Counted from the stretch's first letter, positions 1 to 8,403 are shown. The stretch: 64,000 bases of DNA from Lachnoclostridium edouardi (GCF_900240245.1 NZ_OESQ01000001.1:2430571-2494570), one strand, 5' to 3'. Made by a program: numbers and translations. Notes: generated by a model not told the origin, from the sequence alone.

Positions 1-69
1 TATGATCAGATGACACTGAAAGAGTATATTGACCCGTTTACGGGTGAGCCAGTAAAAGCAAACAAATAA
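1..69 (+). CDS. C-terminal fragment of an unidentified ORF (possibly tnpB)
   Basis: The window opens inside a reading frame. The last 22 codons are visible in frame 1 and end in TAA at 67-69. Too little remains to assign a family from the residues. The stem-loop chain that begins inside this 3' end and continues downstream is the arrangement seen where an IS200/IS605 tnpB gene overlaps its right-end guide RNA, so a TnpB C-terminus is the leading guess. This is inference from context, not from the protein. Confidence 0.45.
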   Translation, partial: YDQMTLKEYIDPFTGEPVKANK

Positions 70-205
70 AATAAGCCCTTTAGGGCTTAGTAGGTAAATG
101 ATGTTGCGCTTGGCGAACCTATTTCGGTGAGTCTTTAGACTCCAGTGCCGGTAACAGACCCTTATAGGGTCAAAGCAAGCCACCGGCTTAGCCGGTGGTC
201 TTGAC
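32..205 (+). ncRNA. Candidate IS605-type right-end / omega-RNA
   Basis: Five perfect short stem-loops follow each other: ACCCG/CGGGT (32-45), AAGCCC/GGGCTT (73-88), GAGTC/GACTC (129-142), GACCC/GGGTC (157-171) and CCACCGGC/GCCGGTGG (180-198). Three of them share a TTTA loop. The first lies inside the preceding ORF. A terminal strong hairpin just before a TTGAC-like end is typical of IS200/IS605 right ends, whose transcript is the TnpB guide RNA. If so, the guide would start near 206. No left end is in the window, so activity cannot be judged. Confidence 0.5.
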
Positions 206-250
206 TGTATACCCAGATAAATTGGAGAACTAGAAGAAAGAGGTGGCAGC

Positions 251-1912
251 TTGTATTTTAATCTAATGGATTTATTAAGAAAAACAGGAATGGTGGGCGA
301 AAGCCGTTTCATAAACAAAAGTGGTGATAAAGAAAACAGAGTAAAGATTACAGCAGTGCGGTGGGCAGAAGGGGAAGGACAGGAAAAGCCCATTCAAAAA
401 GAGGCCGTTTATGTCCTGCCTTTGTCAGGACAATTTATTATGGAAAGCTTAGATTTATATGAGAAGGCCGGATGTACAGGCGTTGTACTGATTGGAGACA
501 AGCTGGGGTCGTACAGAGAGTATAAAGGCCGGATGGCTGTGGCAGAGGCTGTAAGCGCTATGTCCCCAGTGGAAATTGCACAGGCATTGTGCGACGTTGT
601 AATACAGGAGTGTCAGGATAGCTACAGAGAGATTGTGGATACAAACAGATATTTATCTAATAATACTTTAAACAGGCATAATATTGTGGAGATGCTGGAA
701 TATTTTAAAGGTTTAATGAAGAACCCAGTGGCTGTTTTTGACAGAATGTTTCACTGCCTTGCTGCCACAGATGAGTTCCTGAAAGACTTAATTTGCCTGC
801 GCACGCTGCCTAATAAGGTATCTTTAGACAGCAAATATCTTACCAGATATTTTGTAAGGCAAAGGGTATCTTTACATGTGGAAGGAACACAAAGGGAATA
901 TACCATGATTTCCTTTCCGATCTCCTTTCAGGGAAAGGTTAAGGCTTTTCTTTCTATACCTCAGATATACCAGAAAGTAGAAGGTCTGGACTATCCCAAA
1001 ATGGAAATCACAGCCTCTGCCATTATGGCGGAGCTAAAACATGAATTTGCCCTTCAGATGGCGGAGGAAAGGAATATCGACAGCTTTTTTTATAATTTGA
1101 TTCACAGAAAAAACCCTGATTTAGAGGAACTGAAGGAACAGGCCAGATTGTTTGGATTTAAAAATGATAGGCCCTTTATAACAATAATTTTTTGTGTAGA
1201 ATGTCAGGGAGAGATTTTAGATGCACCGTTAAGTTTAAGCAGTATGCTAAGGCCGTCTAAAGAAGAAAAAATGTTCTTGACAGTGAAAAAGTGTGTGGAA
1301 GATATGGGGGAACCTGTTTTAACAGGTTATGTAAATGGAAAAATTATGGCTCTTCTGGAAACTGATTCTATGGAGGCACAGGGAGTTTTACATATTAAAG
1401 AATGCTGCAAAAAAGTAAAAAAGGCTTTTAAGGTTCAATTTACAAAAAGTAAGGTGCAGATAGGCGTGGGAAGCGGGGAGAAGGATTTAAGCAAAATTTG
1501 TAAAAGCTACGAAAATGCAAAACGGGCAGTTTCGTATGGAAGGCTGCTTTACGGGGAGGAAACAGACTATATTGTAGAGTATAAGGATACAGTGCTTCTA
1601 AAGCTAATAGGAAGTATGGGAGATCAGGAGGAACTTAAAAATTTAGTTCCTCCAGGCCTGTATTTCATACAGGAATATGATAAGGCCCACAATTCCAGGT
1701 TGTTAGATACAATCACGGTTTATTTTGAATATAATTGCAATCTTAGGCAAAGCGCTGATGTAATGAATATACATTATAAGACAATGGCATACAGGATGAA
1801 CCAGATTTATGAAATATGTAAAACAGATTTTTCAGAAAGCGATACCAAACTGCATTATGCTCTGGGGATAAAAATACTTGGACTTTTAAGAGATGTGGAC
1901 AAAGAAAAGTAG
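251..1912 (+). CDS. PucR/CdaR-family transcriptional regulator
   Basis: 553 residues. The C-terminal ~70 residues form a PucR-type helix-turn-helix (HTH_30): a Leu-Arg-Gln-Ser-Ala-Asp turn, then HYKTMAYRMNQI, as in regulators of purine, sugar-acid and amino-acid catabolism. The middle (~residues 290-440) resembles the GGDEF-like sensory domain of this family. The N-terminus does not show the classic PucR domain. The start is TTG at 251, chosen because AGAAAGAGGTGG lies just upstream; ATG at 267 is the alternative. It is transcribed toward gltS and the M24 gene, which it probably controls. The inducer is unknown. Confidence 0.8.
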   Translation: MYFNLMDLLRKTGMVGESRFINKSGDKENRVKITAVRWAEGEGQEKPIQKEAVYVLPLSGQFIMESLDLYEKAGCTGVVLIGDKLGSYREYKGRMAVAEAVSAMSPVEIAQALCDVVIQECQDSYREIVDTNRYLSNNTLNRHNIVEMLEYFKGLMKNPVAVFDRMFHCLAATDEFLKDLICLRTLPNKVSLDSKYLTRYFVRQRVSLHVEGTQREYTMISFPISFQGKVKAFLSIPQIYQKVEGLDYPKMEITASAIMAELKHEFALQMAEERNIDSFFYNLIHRKNPDLEELKEQARLFGFKNDRPFITIIFCVECQGEILDAPLSLSSMLRPSKEEKMFLTVKKCVEDMGEPVLTGYVNGKIMALLETDSMEAQGVLHIKECCKKVKKAFKVQFTKSKVQIGVGSGEKDLSKICKSYENAKRAVSYGRLLYGEETDYIVEYKDTVLLKLIGSMGDQEELKNLVPPGLYFIQEYDKAHNSRLLDTITVYFEYNCNLRQSADVMNIHYKTMAYRMNQIYEICKTDFSESDTKLHYALGIKILGLLRDVDKEK

Positions 1913-1999
1913 GAATGAAATTAGAAATGGAAGAGAAGCAGACAGCACTGTAATTTTTTATTATAGTAAATAGTTTTCCCCGTTTCAACTGTAAACTAA

Positions 2000-2072
2000 G
2001 GATAATATTTCAGGTATTTCTTTATCATACAGGGATATATTATCCAGGATTTTTCTGTGCTAGGATAATTGT
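2000..2072 (+). promoter_or_regulatory. GGATAA-type repeats upstream of gltS
   Basis: The 217-bp gap between the PucR-type gene and gltS holds three copies of a GGATA-core motif: GGATAAT at 2000-2006, the inverted repeat GGATA-TAT-TATCC at 2033-2045, and TAGGATAATTGT at 2061-2072. The same core (as TTATCC) occurs in the promoters upstream of nhaC and dppB, which also sit next to a PucR-type gene. I infer activator binding sites. No strong -35 is visible, which fits activation. Confidence 0.4.
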
Positions 2073-2129
2073 ATAAAAGTTGCAACAAAAAATATAAATC
2101 TCCGGCGATTAAAAAGGAAAGGAGTATGG

Positions 2130-3434
2130 ATGTTAGAAAACGTATTTAATGATATGGTTCTGGTCAGCCTTCTGCTGGCAGCAGGATTTGTGGTAAGAGA
2201 GATTATTAAGCCTTTACAGAAAATATTTCTGCCAGCTTGTATTGTGGGAGGACTTATTGGTCTGGCCCTTGGGCAGCAGGGGTTAAAAATAATTACTATT
2301 CCAGATTCGTTCAGCGGTTATACAAATATATTAATGCGGATTATTTTAACTACAGTTGTGCTGGGAGTGTCTATTACTGTAAAAAAGGTTGTAGAACATG
2401 TGGATTTTACACTTTTAGCTGTCTTTCTTTTTGGGGGCCAGCTGATTCTGGGAGTTATTGTGGCAATGGCATTTTCCGGTATGTTTCCTCTTTTGCCTGA
2501 TGGGTGGGGAATTCTTGGAGTATTTGCATTTTTTGGAGCTCATGGACCGGCGGCCAGCGCAGGGGCCATTTTAGAGGAATATGGTTCTTCAGGGGCCATT
2601 AGTATGGCAATGGTTTTGGCTACAGGCGGCGTTATTATTTCTATGACTGTAGGAATGTTTATTGTCAATTACGGAATAAGAAAGGGCTGGAGCAAGTTTG
2701 TAACAGAGCCGAAAAAACAGCCGGCCTGGTTTTTTGGAGGCCCTTTGCCTGAAAAGGAACAGGAGTCTTTAGGAAAAACCACAACGACTCCGTTAAGCGT
2801 TAACACTTTAATGCTTAATTTAAGCATTATTTTAGCCGCATATTTTATAGGCAACGTGATTTTTAAAATAGGAATGGTATTTATTCCGGTACTGTCTAAA
2901 TTAAACGCAATGTTATATGGGATTGTAGGAGGCCTGATTCTCTGGCCCATTATGAAAAGGTGTAAATATGACAAATTTGTAGATAAAAATGTGCTGAGCA
3001 ATATTAGTTCATTTTGTCTGGAAATTGTAGTTCTCACAGCAATGGCAAGCGTTTCCCTGGATATTATTGTGGAATTCTGGCTTCCAATATTAGTGGATAT
3101 TATTATTTCCTGCGGGTTCACAGTATTATTTTCCATGTGGTACATGAAAAAGCTGCACAATGATCAGTGGTTTGAAAAGGCGTGTATGCAAATTGGAAAC
3201 TGCACTGGCTCTACGGCAAACGGTCTGGCCCTTGTGCGAGCCATTGACCCTAAGGGAGAATCTTGTATTCCAGAAGCTTTAGGCGTTTATAATGCAGTAT
3301 TCTTCTGGTGGCAGATGTTGGCTCCAGTATTGGGAGCGTTAATTCTCACCAATCTTTGGGCGGTAATAGGAATCGGAGGTGTATTTATTTTAGCAGGAAT
3401 TGTACTGACCTGGCTATTTTTTAAGAGAAAGTAA
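2130..3434 (+). CDS. gltS: GltS-family sodium/glutamate-type symporter
   Basis: 434 residues, rich in hydrophobic segments (about 10-12 membrane helices), with the duplicated glycine-rich loops of the ESS/GltS family: an AFFGAHGPAASAGAI stretch near residue 133 and NCTGSTANGLALVRAIDP near residue 355. The family imports glutamate with sodium. Here the ligand may be another anionic amino acid or derivative, because the gene lies between a PucR-type regulator and an M24 protein. The start at 2130 has AAAGGAAAGGAG upstream. The next gene follows after 40 bp, so a two-gene operon is likely. Confidence 0.85.
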   Translation: MLENVFNDMVLVSLLLAAGFVVREIIKPLQKIFLPACIVGGLIGLALGQQGLKIITIPDSFSGYTNILMRIILTTVVLGVSITVKKVVEHVDFTLLAVFLFGGQLILGVIVAMAFSGMFPLLPDGWGILGVFAFFGAHGPAASAGAILEEYGSSGAISMAMVLATGGVIISMTVGMFIVNYGIRKGWSKFVTEPKKQPAWFFGGPLPEKEQESLGKTTTTPLSVNTLMLNLSIILAAYFIGNVIFKIGMVFIPVLSKLNAMLYGIVGGLILWPIMKRCKYDKFVDKNVLSNISSFCLEIVVLTAMASVSLDIIVEFWLPILVDIIISCGFTVLFSMWYMKKLHNDQWFEKACMQIGNCTGSTANGLALVRAIDPKGESCIPEALGVYNAVFFWWQMLAPVLGALILTNLWAVIGIGGVFILAGIVLTWLFFKRK

Positions 3435-3474
3435 CAGTGAGAAATTAAGAGGCAAAATAGAGGAGGAAATATAG

Positions 3475-4875
3475 ATGACGCCGTTAATGAATTGTGAAAA
3501 GCTGCTGGAGGGATTTGAGCCTGATTTTGAATTTATCCCTCCAAAGGCAATTCCGGAAACAGAATTTTATTCCAGAATAGAAAAAATAAGAAGGGCTGCC
3601 GTTGTGGCGGAACATGATGTAACCCTTATAAATGCAAACCCTGCCATAAATTATAATACATCCAATAAGTTTTTAAGGTATGCCTGCGACTGGCCCAGGG
3701 AAGGGATATTGATGATTCCTACAGACAGCCAGAAAGGCCTGCAGCTATTTTCTTTTTGGTCCCAGTCGGTGCTGCTTCCCCCTTCCTTTGGAGAAGCAAT
3801 TGGAGTTGAAAAACTTTATCAGGTGGGGGCTTTGGGAAGAGAGTATTCAGGGAGACCCTATATTTCAGAAGAAAAATTAATAGAGGGCGTGGCAAAGGCT
3901 CTGACAGAGTTGGGATATGATAAGGGAAGCATAGGAGTGATGGGGGATAACTCATCTAAAAAACATTGGAGCAACCTGCAGACATTGCTGCCAAAAGTGA
4001 AAATATCAGACGAAACTCATGTGATTTTAGATATGCAGCATTTAAGAACAAAAAGTGAAATAGACCAGATACGGGCTTCTGCACAGCTGATGGATATTGG
4101 TTTTCAGGCAGCGTGCCATGTGTGCAGACCTGGAGTGACAGATTTTGAGCTGTATGCGGCGTTTACATTTGCCCAAATGGCCAGGGGAGGAGAAAGCGGG
4201 GACGGGTACCAGATAGGAGTGAACAGGTATGGAACTCACTGCGGAAAAGCTTATGGGCATAGAATCACATCAGGAGATTTAATTAATTTCTATATTTCAG
4301 GAATTTCTTACAGAGGATATTCCGCTCAGTCAGCCCGCATGATTGCAGTGGGCAATATAACTGCTAAGCAGGAGGAAACGCTGGAAGTATGTACGGAGGC
4401 GCTGCGCAGAGCGGAGCAGGCAATCAAGCCTGGAGTTCCGATTTGCCACATTAATAAAGCAGGATTTATACCATTTATAGACCATGGGTACATAAAAGAT
4501 GATATAACTGCCAACATGCCTTACAACTGGGCTCCCAATGACGACATGACAGCTATGGAAATTCCGGTGCAATATGTTCCGGATGCAGATTTTGAAGAGA
4601 CAGGCCGTAAGCTTATGCATATATATCCTCCTGTAGCAGGCCCTCACAATCCTAATATGGGTCATGGCGTGGGGATGCCTGGAGATCCTAAATTTAATAT
4701 TACATCTCACAATACAGATATTTGCGCGCCTGGACTGTGCTTTGTTATTCATCCTCAGTGGCTGGTTCCCATGGAATCAGGGGCCAATATTGGAAACTGC
4801 TATGTAGTAACAGAAGACGGGTATGAGAATTTAACGTGTCATACTCCTATAGAAACAGTGCGGATTAAAGCCTGA
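3475..4875 (+). CDS. M24 'pita-bread' protein, creatinase-like, metal ligands missing
   Basis: 466 residues with the M24 layout: an N-terminal creatinase/prolidase domain (about 1-190) and a C-terminal pita-bread domain. In metallo-M24 enzymes two Asp, one His and two Glu bind metals. Here the first Asp pair is replaced in NFYISG...YSAQSARM (about residues 269-287). GHGVGMPG keeps a His (about 397), and the first Glu region reads HPQWLVPMESG (about 426). This is closer to the metal-free creatinase branch than to Xaa-Pro peptidases. A C-N hydrolase acting on a creatine-like substrate is possible but unproven. AGGAGGAAATATAG precedes the ATG. It forms an apparent operon with gltS. Confidence 0.7.
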   Translation: MTPLMNCEKLLEGFEPDFEFIPPKAIPETEFYSRIEKIRRAAVVAEHDVTLINANPAINYNTSNKFLRYACDWPREGILMIPTDSQKGLQLFSFWSQSVLLPPSFGEAIGVEKLYQVGALGREYSGRPYISEEKLIEGVAKALTELGYDKGSIGVMGDNSSKKHWSNLQTLLPKVKISDETHVILDMQHLRTKSEIDQIRASAQLMDIGFQAACHVCRPGVTDFELYAAFTFAQMARGGESGDGYQIGVNRYGTHCGKAYGHRITSGDLINFYISGISYRGYSAQSARMIAVGNITAKQEETLEVCTEALRRAEQAIKPGVPICHINKAGFIPFIDHGYIKDDITANMPYNWAPNDDMTAMEIPVQYVPDADFEETGRKLMHIYPPVAGPHNPNMGHGVGMPGDPKFNITSHNTDICAPGLCFVIHPQWLVPMESGANIGNCYVVTEDGYENLTCHTPIETVRIKA

Positions 4876-4954
4876 TTCTTATTTTTATCCCCTCTTTTTC
4901 TAAATAGATTGTTCTTACAATTTTGTAAGAGAATTTACAAATTACACAAACCTA

Positions 4955-4983
4955 TTGACAGGCAGGATTTTCCATAATAGAGT
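4955..4983 (+). promoter_or_regulatory. Sigma-A-type promoter for the cell-wall-binding protein
   Basis: TTGACA at 4955-4960, 17 nt, then TAGAGT at 4978-4983 (weak -10), 27 bp before the chosen start at 5011. Confidence 0.4.
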
Positions 4984-5010
4984 GTAATCATGGGGAAAGG
5001 AGCGGGGAAA

Positions 5011-5970
5011 ATGAAAAAAATAAAATCATTTTTATCAATTATAATTACAGCTGCAATGGTGTTTTCCACTGTTGGTATGACCTCATGGGCAGATACCAGA
5101 AAAAAAATCACTTCAGTATCTCTTACAATTACATCTGACATTAATATTGGAGATGATTACGACAATGATGCTGTGGAGGTAGAGTCGGCCAGCACCAGAT
5201 ATGCAGTAGATTCTGTAGAAATTTTAAATTCAGGTTTTATGTGGGAGGCAGATGATACGCCTCAGGTTAAGGTTTACCTGCAGGCAGAGGAGGATTTTTA
5301 TTTTTCTTTAACCTCCAGCAAAGTCAGGCTGAAGGGAGCCACCTATGTAACAGCCAGCAAAAAGGATTCTTCCACTATGCTGATGATTACTATGAATCTG
5401 CCGTCTTTGTCAGAAAGAGTGGCGGACATTGAGACAGTAACTATGGGAGATGACGGCGTAGCTTCCTGGGCGGAGATTGCAGGGGCCGGCTGCTATGAAG
5501 TAAGGCTTTTAAGGGACGGCAAGTATCTGGGAGATATAAAAACAGTGTCCTCAACCAGCTGCAATCTGCTGGACAATATGACAAAAGCCGGAGTTTATAC
5601 TGCAAAGGTGCGGCCGGTAAATAAAGTAAAGGCAGACACAAAGGGAGACTGGGTAGAGTCTAATTCCTTATATATTAATGAGGAGAAGGCCAGCGCCATC
5701 CGCAGCGGCAGCCTGCTTTTAGGCGGACAGTGGATGCAGGAAGAGTCTGGAAAATGGTGGTATCAGCGCAGCGACGGCACATATCCTGCAAACTCCTGGC
5801 AGTCTATTGATGAAAAATGGTATTATTTTGACCAGCAGGGCTACATGAATACAGGATGGGTGCAGACTGGAGGAAGATGGTATTATTGTGATGAATCCGG
5901 AATGATGCTTTCCAATACATATACAGTAGACGGCTATAAATTAGGGGCAGACGGAGCGCTAATCCAATAA
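5011..5970 (+). CDS. Secreted protein with C-terminal cell-wall/choline-binding repeats
   Basis: 319 residues. The start is taken at ATG 5011 because GGAAAGGAGCGGGG lies directly before it; the upstream ATG at 4990 has no comparable site. It begins MKKIKSF followed by a hydrophobic stretch ending ...SWA-D, a standard signal peptide. Residues ~25-220 form a beta-rich region with a fibronectin-like second half. The last ~80 residues carry aromatic repeats (GKWWYQ, DEKWYYFD, GRWYYCDESG) of the CW_binding_1 type that hold proteins on the wall. It is probably exported and wall-attached; the N-terminal function is unknown. NUDIX follows 21 bp later. Confidence 0.8.
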   Translation: MKKIKSFLSIIITAAMVFSTVGMTSWADTRKKITSVSLTITSDINIGDDYDNDAVEVESASTRYAVDSVEILNSGFMWEADDTPQVKVYLQAEEDFYFSLTSSKVRLKGATYVTASKKDSSTMLMITMNLPSLSERVADIETVTMGDDGVASWAEIAGAGCYEVRLLRDGKYLGDIKTVSSTSCNLLDNMTKAGVYTAKVRPVNKVKADTKGDWVESNSLYINEEKASAIRSGSLLLGGQWMQEESGKWWYQRSDGTYPANSWQSIDEKWYYFDQQGYMNTGWVQTGGRWYYCDESGMMLSNTYTVDGYKLGADGALIQ

Positions 5971-5991
5971 ATAAAAAAGGAAGAATCAGAT

Positions 5992-6564
5992 ATGAGTGAA
6001 AATGTAAAGCAGAATCAGACAGAAAACAAGGTTCCTGTACAGCGTTTAAAAAGAGAGTTAAAATACCAGGGGACAATTTTAAAGATCTATGAGGACACAG
6101 TAATTGCCAACGGGCATGAGGCCCACTGGGATTTTATACATCACGACGGAGCGGCGGCGGTAGTGCCGGTGAGAGACGACGGAAAAATTTTAATGGTGCG
6201 CCAGTACAGAAATGCTTTAGACAGATATACACTGGAAATTCCTGCCGGAAAGTTGGATGAGCCTGGAGAGCCTAAAATTCAGTGCGCCTACAGGGAGCTG
6301 GAGGAGGAAACCGGATTCAGAACAGAAAATATGGAATATTTAATCAGCGTCAACACTACAGTGGCTTTTTGCGATGAAGCTATAGATATTTTTGTGGCAA
6401 GAGATTTGATCCCTTCTAAACAGAATCTGGACGAGGATGAGGAAATTGAGGTGGAGGCCTGGAGTATAAAAGACCTTCAGAAATTGATTTTTGAGGGAAC
6501 TATTTCCGACGGAAAGACAGTGGCGGCTCTTATGGCATACGCAAGGAAGTACAACGTGGAATAA
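5992..6564 (+). CDS. NUDIX hydrolase, ADP-ribose pyrophosphatase type
   Basis: 190 residues. The NUDIX box runs from AGKLDEPGE through RELEEETGF (about residues 83-106), with the REXXEE catalytic glutamates present and one extra residue in the first spacer compared with the usual pattern. The upstream MVRQYRNA motif is typical of ADP-ribose pyrophosphatases, which hydrolyse ADP-ribose to AMP and ribose-5-phosphate. In Clostridia this gene often precedes spoIIM and xerD, and the same order is seen here. AAAAAAGGAAGAATCAG serves as the ribosome site. Confidence 0.85.
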   Translation: MSENVKQNQTENKVPVQRLKRELKYQGTILKIYEDTVIANGHEAHWDFIHHDGAAAVVPVRDDGKILMVRQYRNALDRYTLEIPAGKLDEPGEPKIQCAYRELEEETGFRTENMEYLISVNTTVAFCDEAIDIFVARDLIPSKQNLDEDEEIEVEAWSIKDLQKLIFEGTISDGKTVAALMAYARKYNVE

Positions 6565-6619
6565 AACCTTTGGCGCAATCATAAGATTGTGTAAAAGAGG
6601 GGCAGGCAGGTGAGGGACC

Positions 6620-7147
6620 TTGGCTCTGCGGATGAAATATGAGGACTGGCTGCTGGCATTTTTTCTTGTGGGGATTCTGGCCGGCACATTGGCGGTAAAC
6701 CTTATGGGAGGGGCAGTGAAAGAGCAGACGGCATATATGGGCAGTTTTCTTTCCGCCGCATCTCAGATCAGAGGGCAGTCGTTGAGAGAGTTCTTTTTAT
6801 TTATTTTGCGGCAAAGACTGGCAGAAGCAGGGATTATATGGTTTTTAGCTATGACAGTATTTGCCAAAAAAGGCTTTTGCCTGGCGGCAGTACTTTATGG
6901 CTTTAGTATTTCAGTAATACTTTCAGTAATTACATGTGAAAAAGGCGTATTTGGTCTGCCTTGCTTTGCAGCGATGGTATTTCCCCAGTGGATGTTCTAT
7001 GCTTTTTCCTGGCTGGCAGCTGCCAGAGCCGGAGGAAGAGATGAGAGAAAGGGAATTATGAAGCTGATTCCAGTAGCAGTATTTGCCGTGATGGCGGGAA
7101 GCTTTTGCGAGGCATTTATAAACCCTGTAATTTTAAAAAATCTGTAA
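6620..7147 (+). CDS. spoIIM: Stage II sporulation protein M-like membrane protein
   Basis: 175 residues, with about five hydrophobic segments (residues ~10-28, ~70-85, ~88-105, ~112-130, ~148-165). SpoIIM belongs to the DMP septal peptidoglycan-hydrolysis/engulfment machinery of sporulation. Neighbours (NUDIX before, XerD after the inserted marR/GNAT pair) match the common Clostridia order. The start is TTG 6620 or ATG 6632. A GGTGAGGG site at 6609-6616 is close to the TTG and better spaced for the ATG, so the exact start is uncertain. The protein is slightly shorter than the usual ~200 residues. Confidence 0.75.
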   Translation: MALRMKYEDWLLAFFLVGILAGTLAVNLMGGAVKEQTAYMGSFLSAASQIRGQSLREFFLFILRQRLAEAGIIWFLAMTVFAKKGFCLAAVLYGFSISVILSVITCEKGVFGLPCFAAMVFPQWMFYAFSWLAAARAGGRDERKGIMKLIPVAVFAVMAGSFCEAFINPVILKNL

Positions 7148-7156
7148 GTAAGCCTT

Positions 7157-7190
7157 AGTGTGCGCCTCGGCGCACACTTTATATTTTATT
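7157..7190 (+). terminator. Bidirectional terminator between spoIIM and GNAT gene
   Basis: A perfect 10-bp stem AGTGTGCGCC/GGCGCACACT (7157-7178) is followed by a T-rich run. It separates the convergent spoIIM and acetyltransferase genes. Confidence 0.75.
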
Positions 7191-7677
7191 ATGAAAATTC
7201 ACATTCCCAAGTTTCGTGATATATGTCCCTGCTTTCATCCCACTGGTTAAAAAACTCGCTTTCTACCTTGTGAAAACCAAATTTGCCATATAGATGTCTT
7301 GCCGGCTTTAAAATATCTAAAGTACCAAGGCTGATGTGAATATACCCCTTTTCTTTACAAAAATTCATTGCTATCTCCAGCAGTTTAGTGCCTAATCCTT
7401 GTCCCTGCATACTTGTGTCAACTCCAAACCAACGTAACTGAGCCTTATTAGCGCCTCTTTTAATTATAGCAATATCGCCTACAATTTGGCCGTCAGCTTC
7501 GGCTATCCACATTTGGTTGCCTTTTAAATCATCATAAAGCTCTGCCATTCCTCCTAACATTTCTTTTTCATATAATCCGTTAAAACCATATTGTTTTTCA
7601 TAAAGCTTATACTGAAAATAGCATATCATGCTAGGATCCCCTGGTTTGTAGGTGCGGATAGTGATTTGATTATTCAT
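7189..7677 (-). CDS. GNAT-family N-acetyltransferase
   Basis: 162 residues. Motif A is visible as QGQGLGTKLLEIAM (about residues 93-106), the acetyl-CoA pyrophosphate loop of GNAT enzymes, followed by the C-terminal ARHLYGKFGFHKVE strand/helix. It transfers an acetyl group to an unknown amine. It starts 2 bp after the end of the MarR gene on the same strand, so the two are cotranscribed and the MarR protein likely controls it. This pair separates spoIIM from xerD and looks like an insertion into a conserved order. Confidence 0.85.
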   Translation of the reverse strand: MNNQITIRTYKPGDPSMICYFQYKLYEKQYGFNGLYEKEMLGGMAELYDDLKGNQMWIAEADGQIVGDIAIIKRGANKAQLRWFGVDTSMQGQGLGTKLLEIAMNFCKEKGYIHISLGTLDILKPARHLYGKFGFHKVESEFFNQWDESRDIYHETWECEFS

Positions 7678-7679
7678 GT

Positions 7680-8120
7680 TTACTCCTTTCCAATGTCCCC
7701 GCGCAGTGTGTTTTCAATAAATACCATGGCTTCACAAAGTTTCGCGCAGGTTTCCTCATCTAAAGTTCTTAATTTATCAATAATTTGCTTATCACCGTTT
7801 TGATCAATTCGTTCAGCCTCTTTTTTTCCTGTCTCTGTCAGCCAGATCTTTTTTAATCCTTTGCTTCCCGGCAGAGTTTCCCGGATTAAAAATTCACATT
7901 TTTCAAATTTACTGAGAATTCTACTAATATAGCTTTTATCCATGTTAAGATGCTGACACAAGTCAGTTGCGCTGATGCCTGGACAGATATAAATATCAAA
8001 TAAGATTCGAGCCTCAGGCCAGGATAAGTCTGTCCCTAAATATCCTTTATTCATTACATCCAACCATACAGTATAATACCGATTAAATTCTCGTATCCTT
8101 TTAATTACATTATTATCCAA
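7680..8120 (-). CDS. MarR-family transcriptional regulator
   Basis: 146 residues. The winged helix runs from LSWPEARILFDIYICPG through LCQHLNMDKSYISRILSKFE (about residues 33-75), as in MarR proteins. The start codon is TTG at 8120 on the minus strand, supported by AAAGGAGGTTAATAT just upstream. It is the first gene of a two-gene operon with a GNAT enzyme. A 6-bp inverted repeat (AGTTGA/TCAACT) lies 20 bp upstream and may be its own operator. The ligand is unknown. Confidence 0.85.
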   Translation of the reverse strand: MDNNVIKRIREFNRYYTVWLDVMNKGYLGTDLSWPEARILFDIYICPGISATDLCQHLNMDKSYISRILSKFEKCEFLIRETLPGSKGLKKIWLTETGKKEAERIDQNGDKQIIDKLRTLDEETCAKLCEAMVFIENTLRGDIGKE

Positions 8121-8139
8121 ATATTAACCTCCTTTCATT

Positions 8140-8156
8140 AGTTGATTTTGTCAACT
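8140..8156. promoter_or_regulatory. Candidate MarR operator
   Basis: AGTTGA-TTTTG-TCAACT is a perfect 6-bp inverted repeat 20-36 bp before the marR start. Dyads of this size and place are typical for MarR autoregulation. The assignment is inferred from position. Confidence 0.4.
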
Positions 8157-8162
8157 CTTATT

Positions 8163-8330
8163 TTTATATAAAAATAGTAGCACTCGTGGAAGACCTCGTG
8201 AACTATTTTTCATGTATCGCACGTAAGTGCCTAAAACACAGGCACTAAGTGCTGATAACAATAAAATATAAAATTTTTTTTACAACATGTTGAGCCTTTT
8301 AGCAATGTGGTTTCAACATGTTGTATTTTT
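8163..8330. repeat. Three stacked inverted repeats in the marR-xerD gap
   Basis: The 342-bp gap has no gene. It holds: AAAAATAGT/ACTATTTTT (8170-8178, 8202-8210); a compound stem GCAC..AGTGCCT / AGGCACT..GTGC (8219-8252); and TACAACATGTTGA / TCAACATGTTGTA (8281-8293, 8313-8325), a perfect 13-bp inverted repeat whose arms each contain the palindrome CAACATGTTG, followed by TTTTT. They may be terminators or binding sites. Confidence 0.6.
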
Positions 8331-8374
8331 ATGTAAATTTATAAGAAAATAAGGGAAAAGTGGGGAAAAAGTGT

Positions 8375-8403
8375 TTGATTTTATAGAAAAATGTGGATAT
8401 AAT
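8375..8403 (+). promoter_or_regulatory. Promoter of xerD
   Basis: TTGATT (8375-8380), 17 nt, TATAAT (8398-8403): a near-consensus sigma-A promoter 60 bp before the xerD start. Confidence 0.65.
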
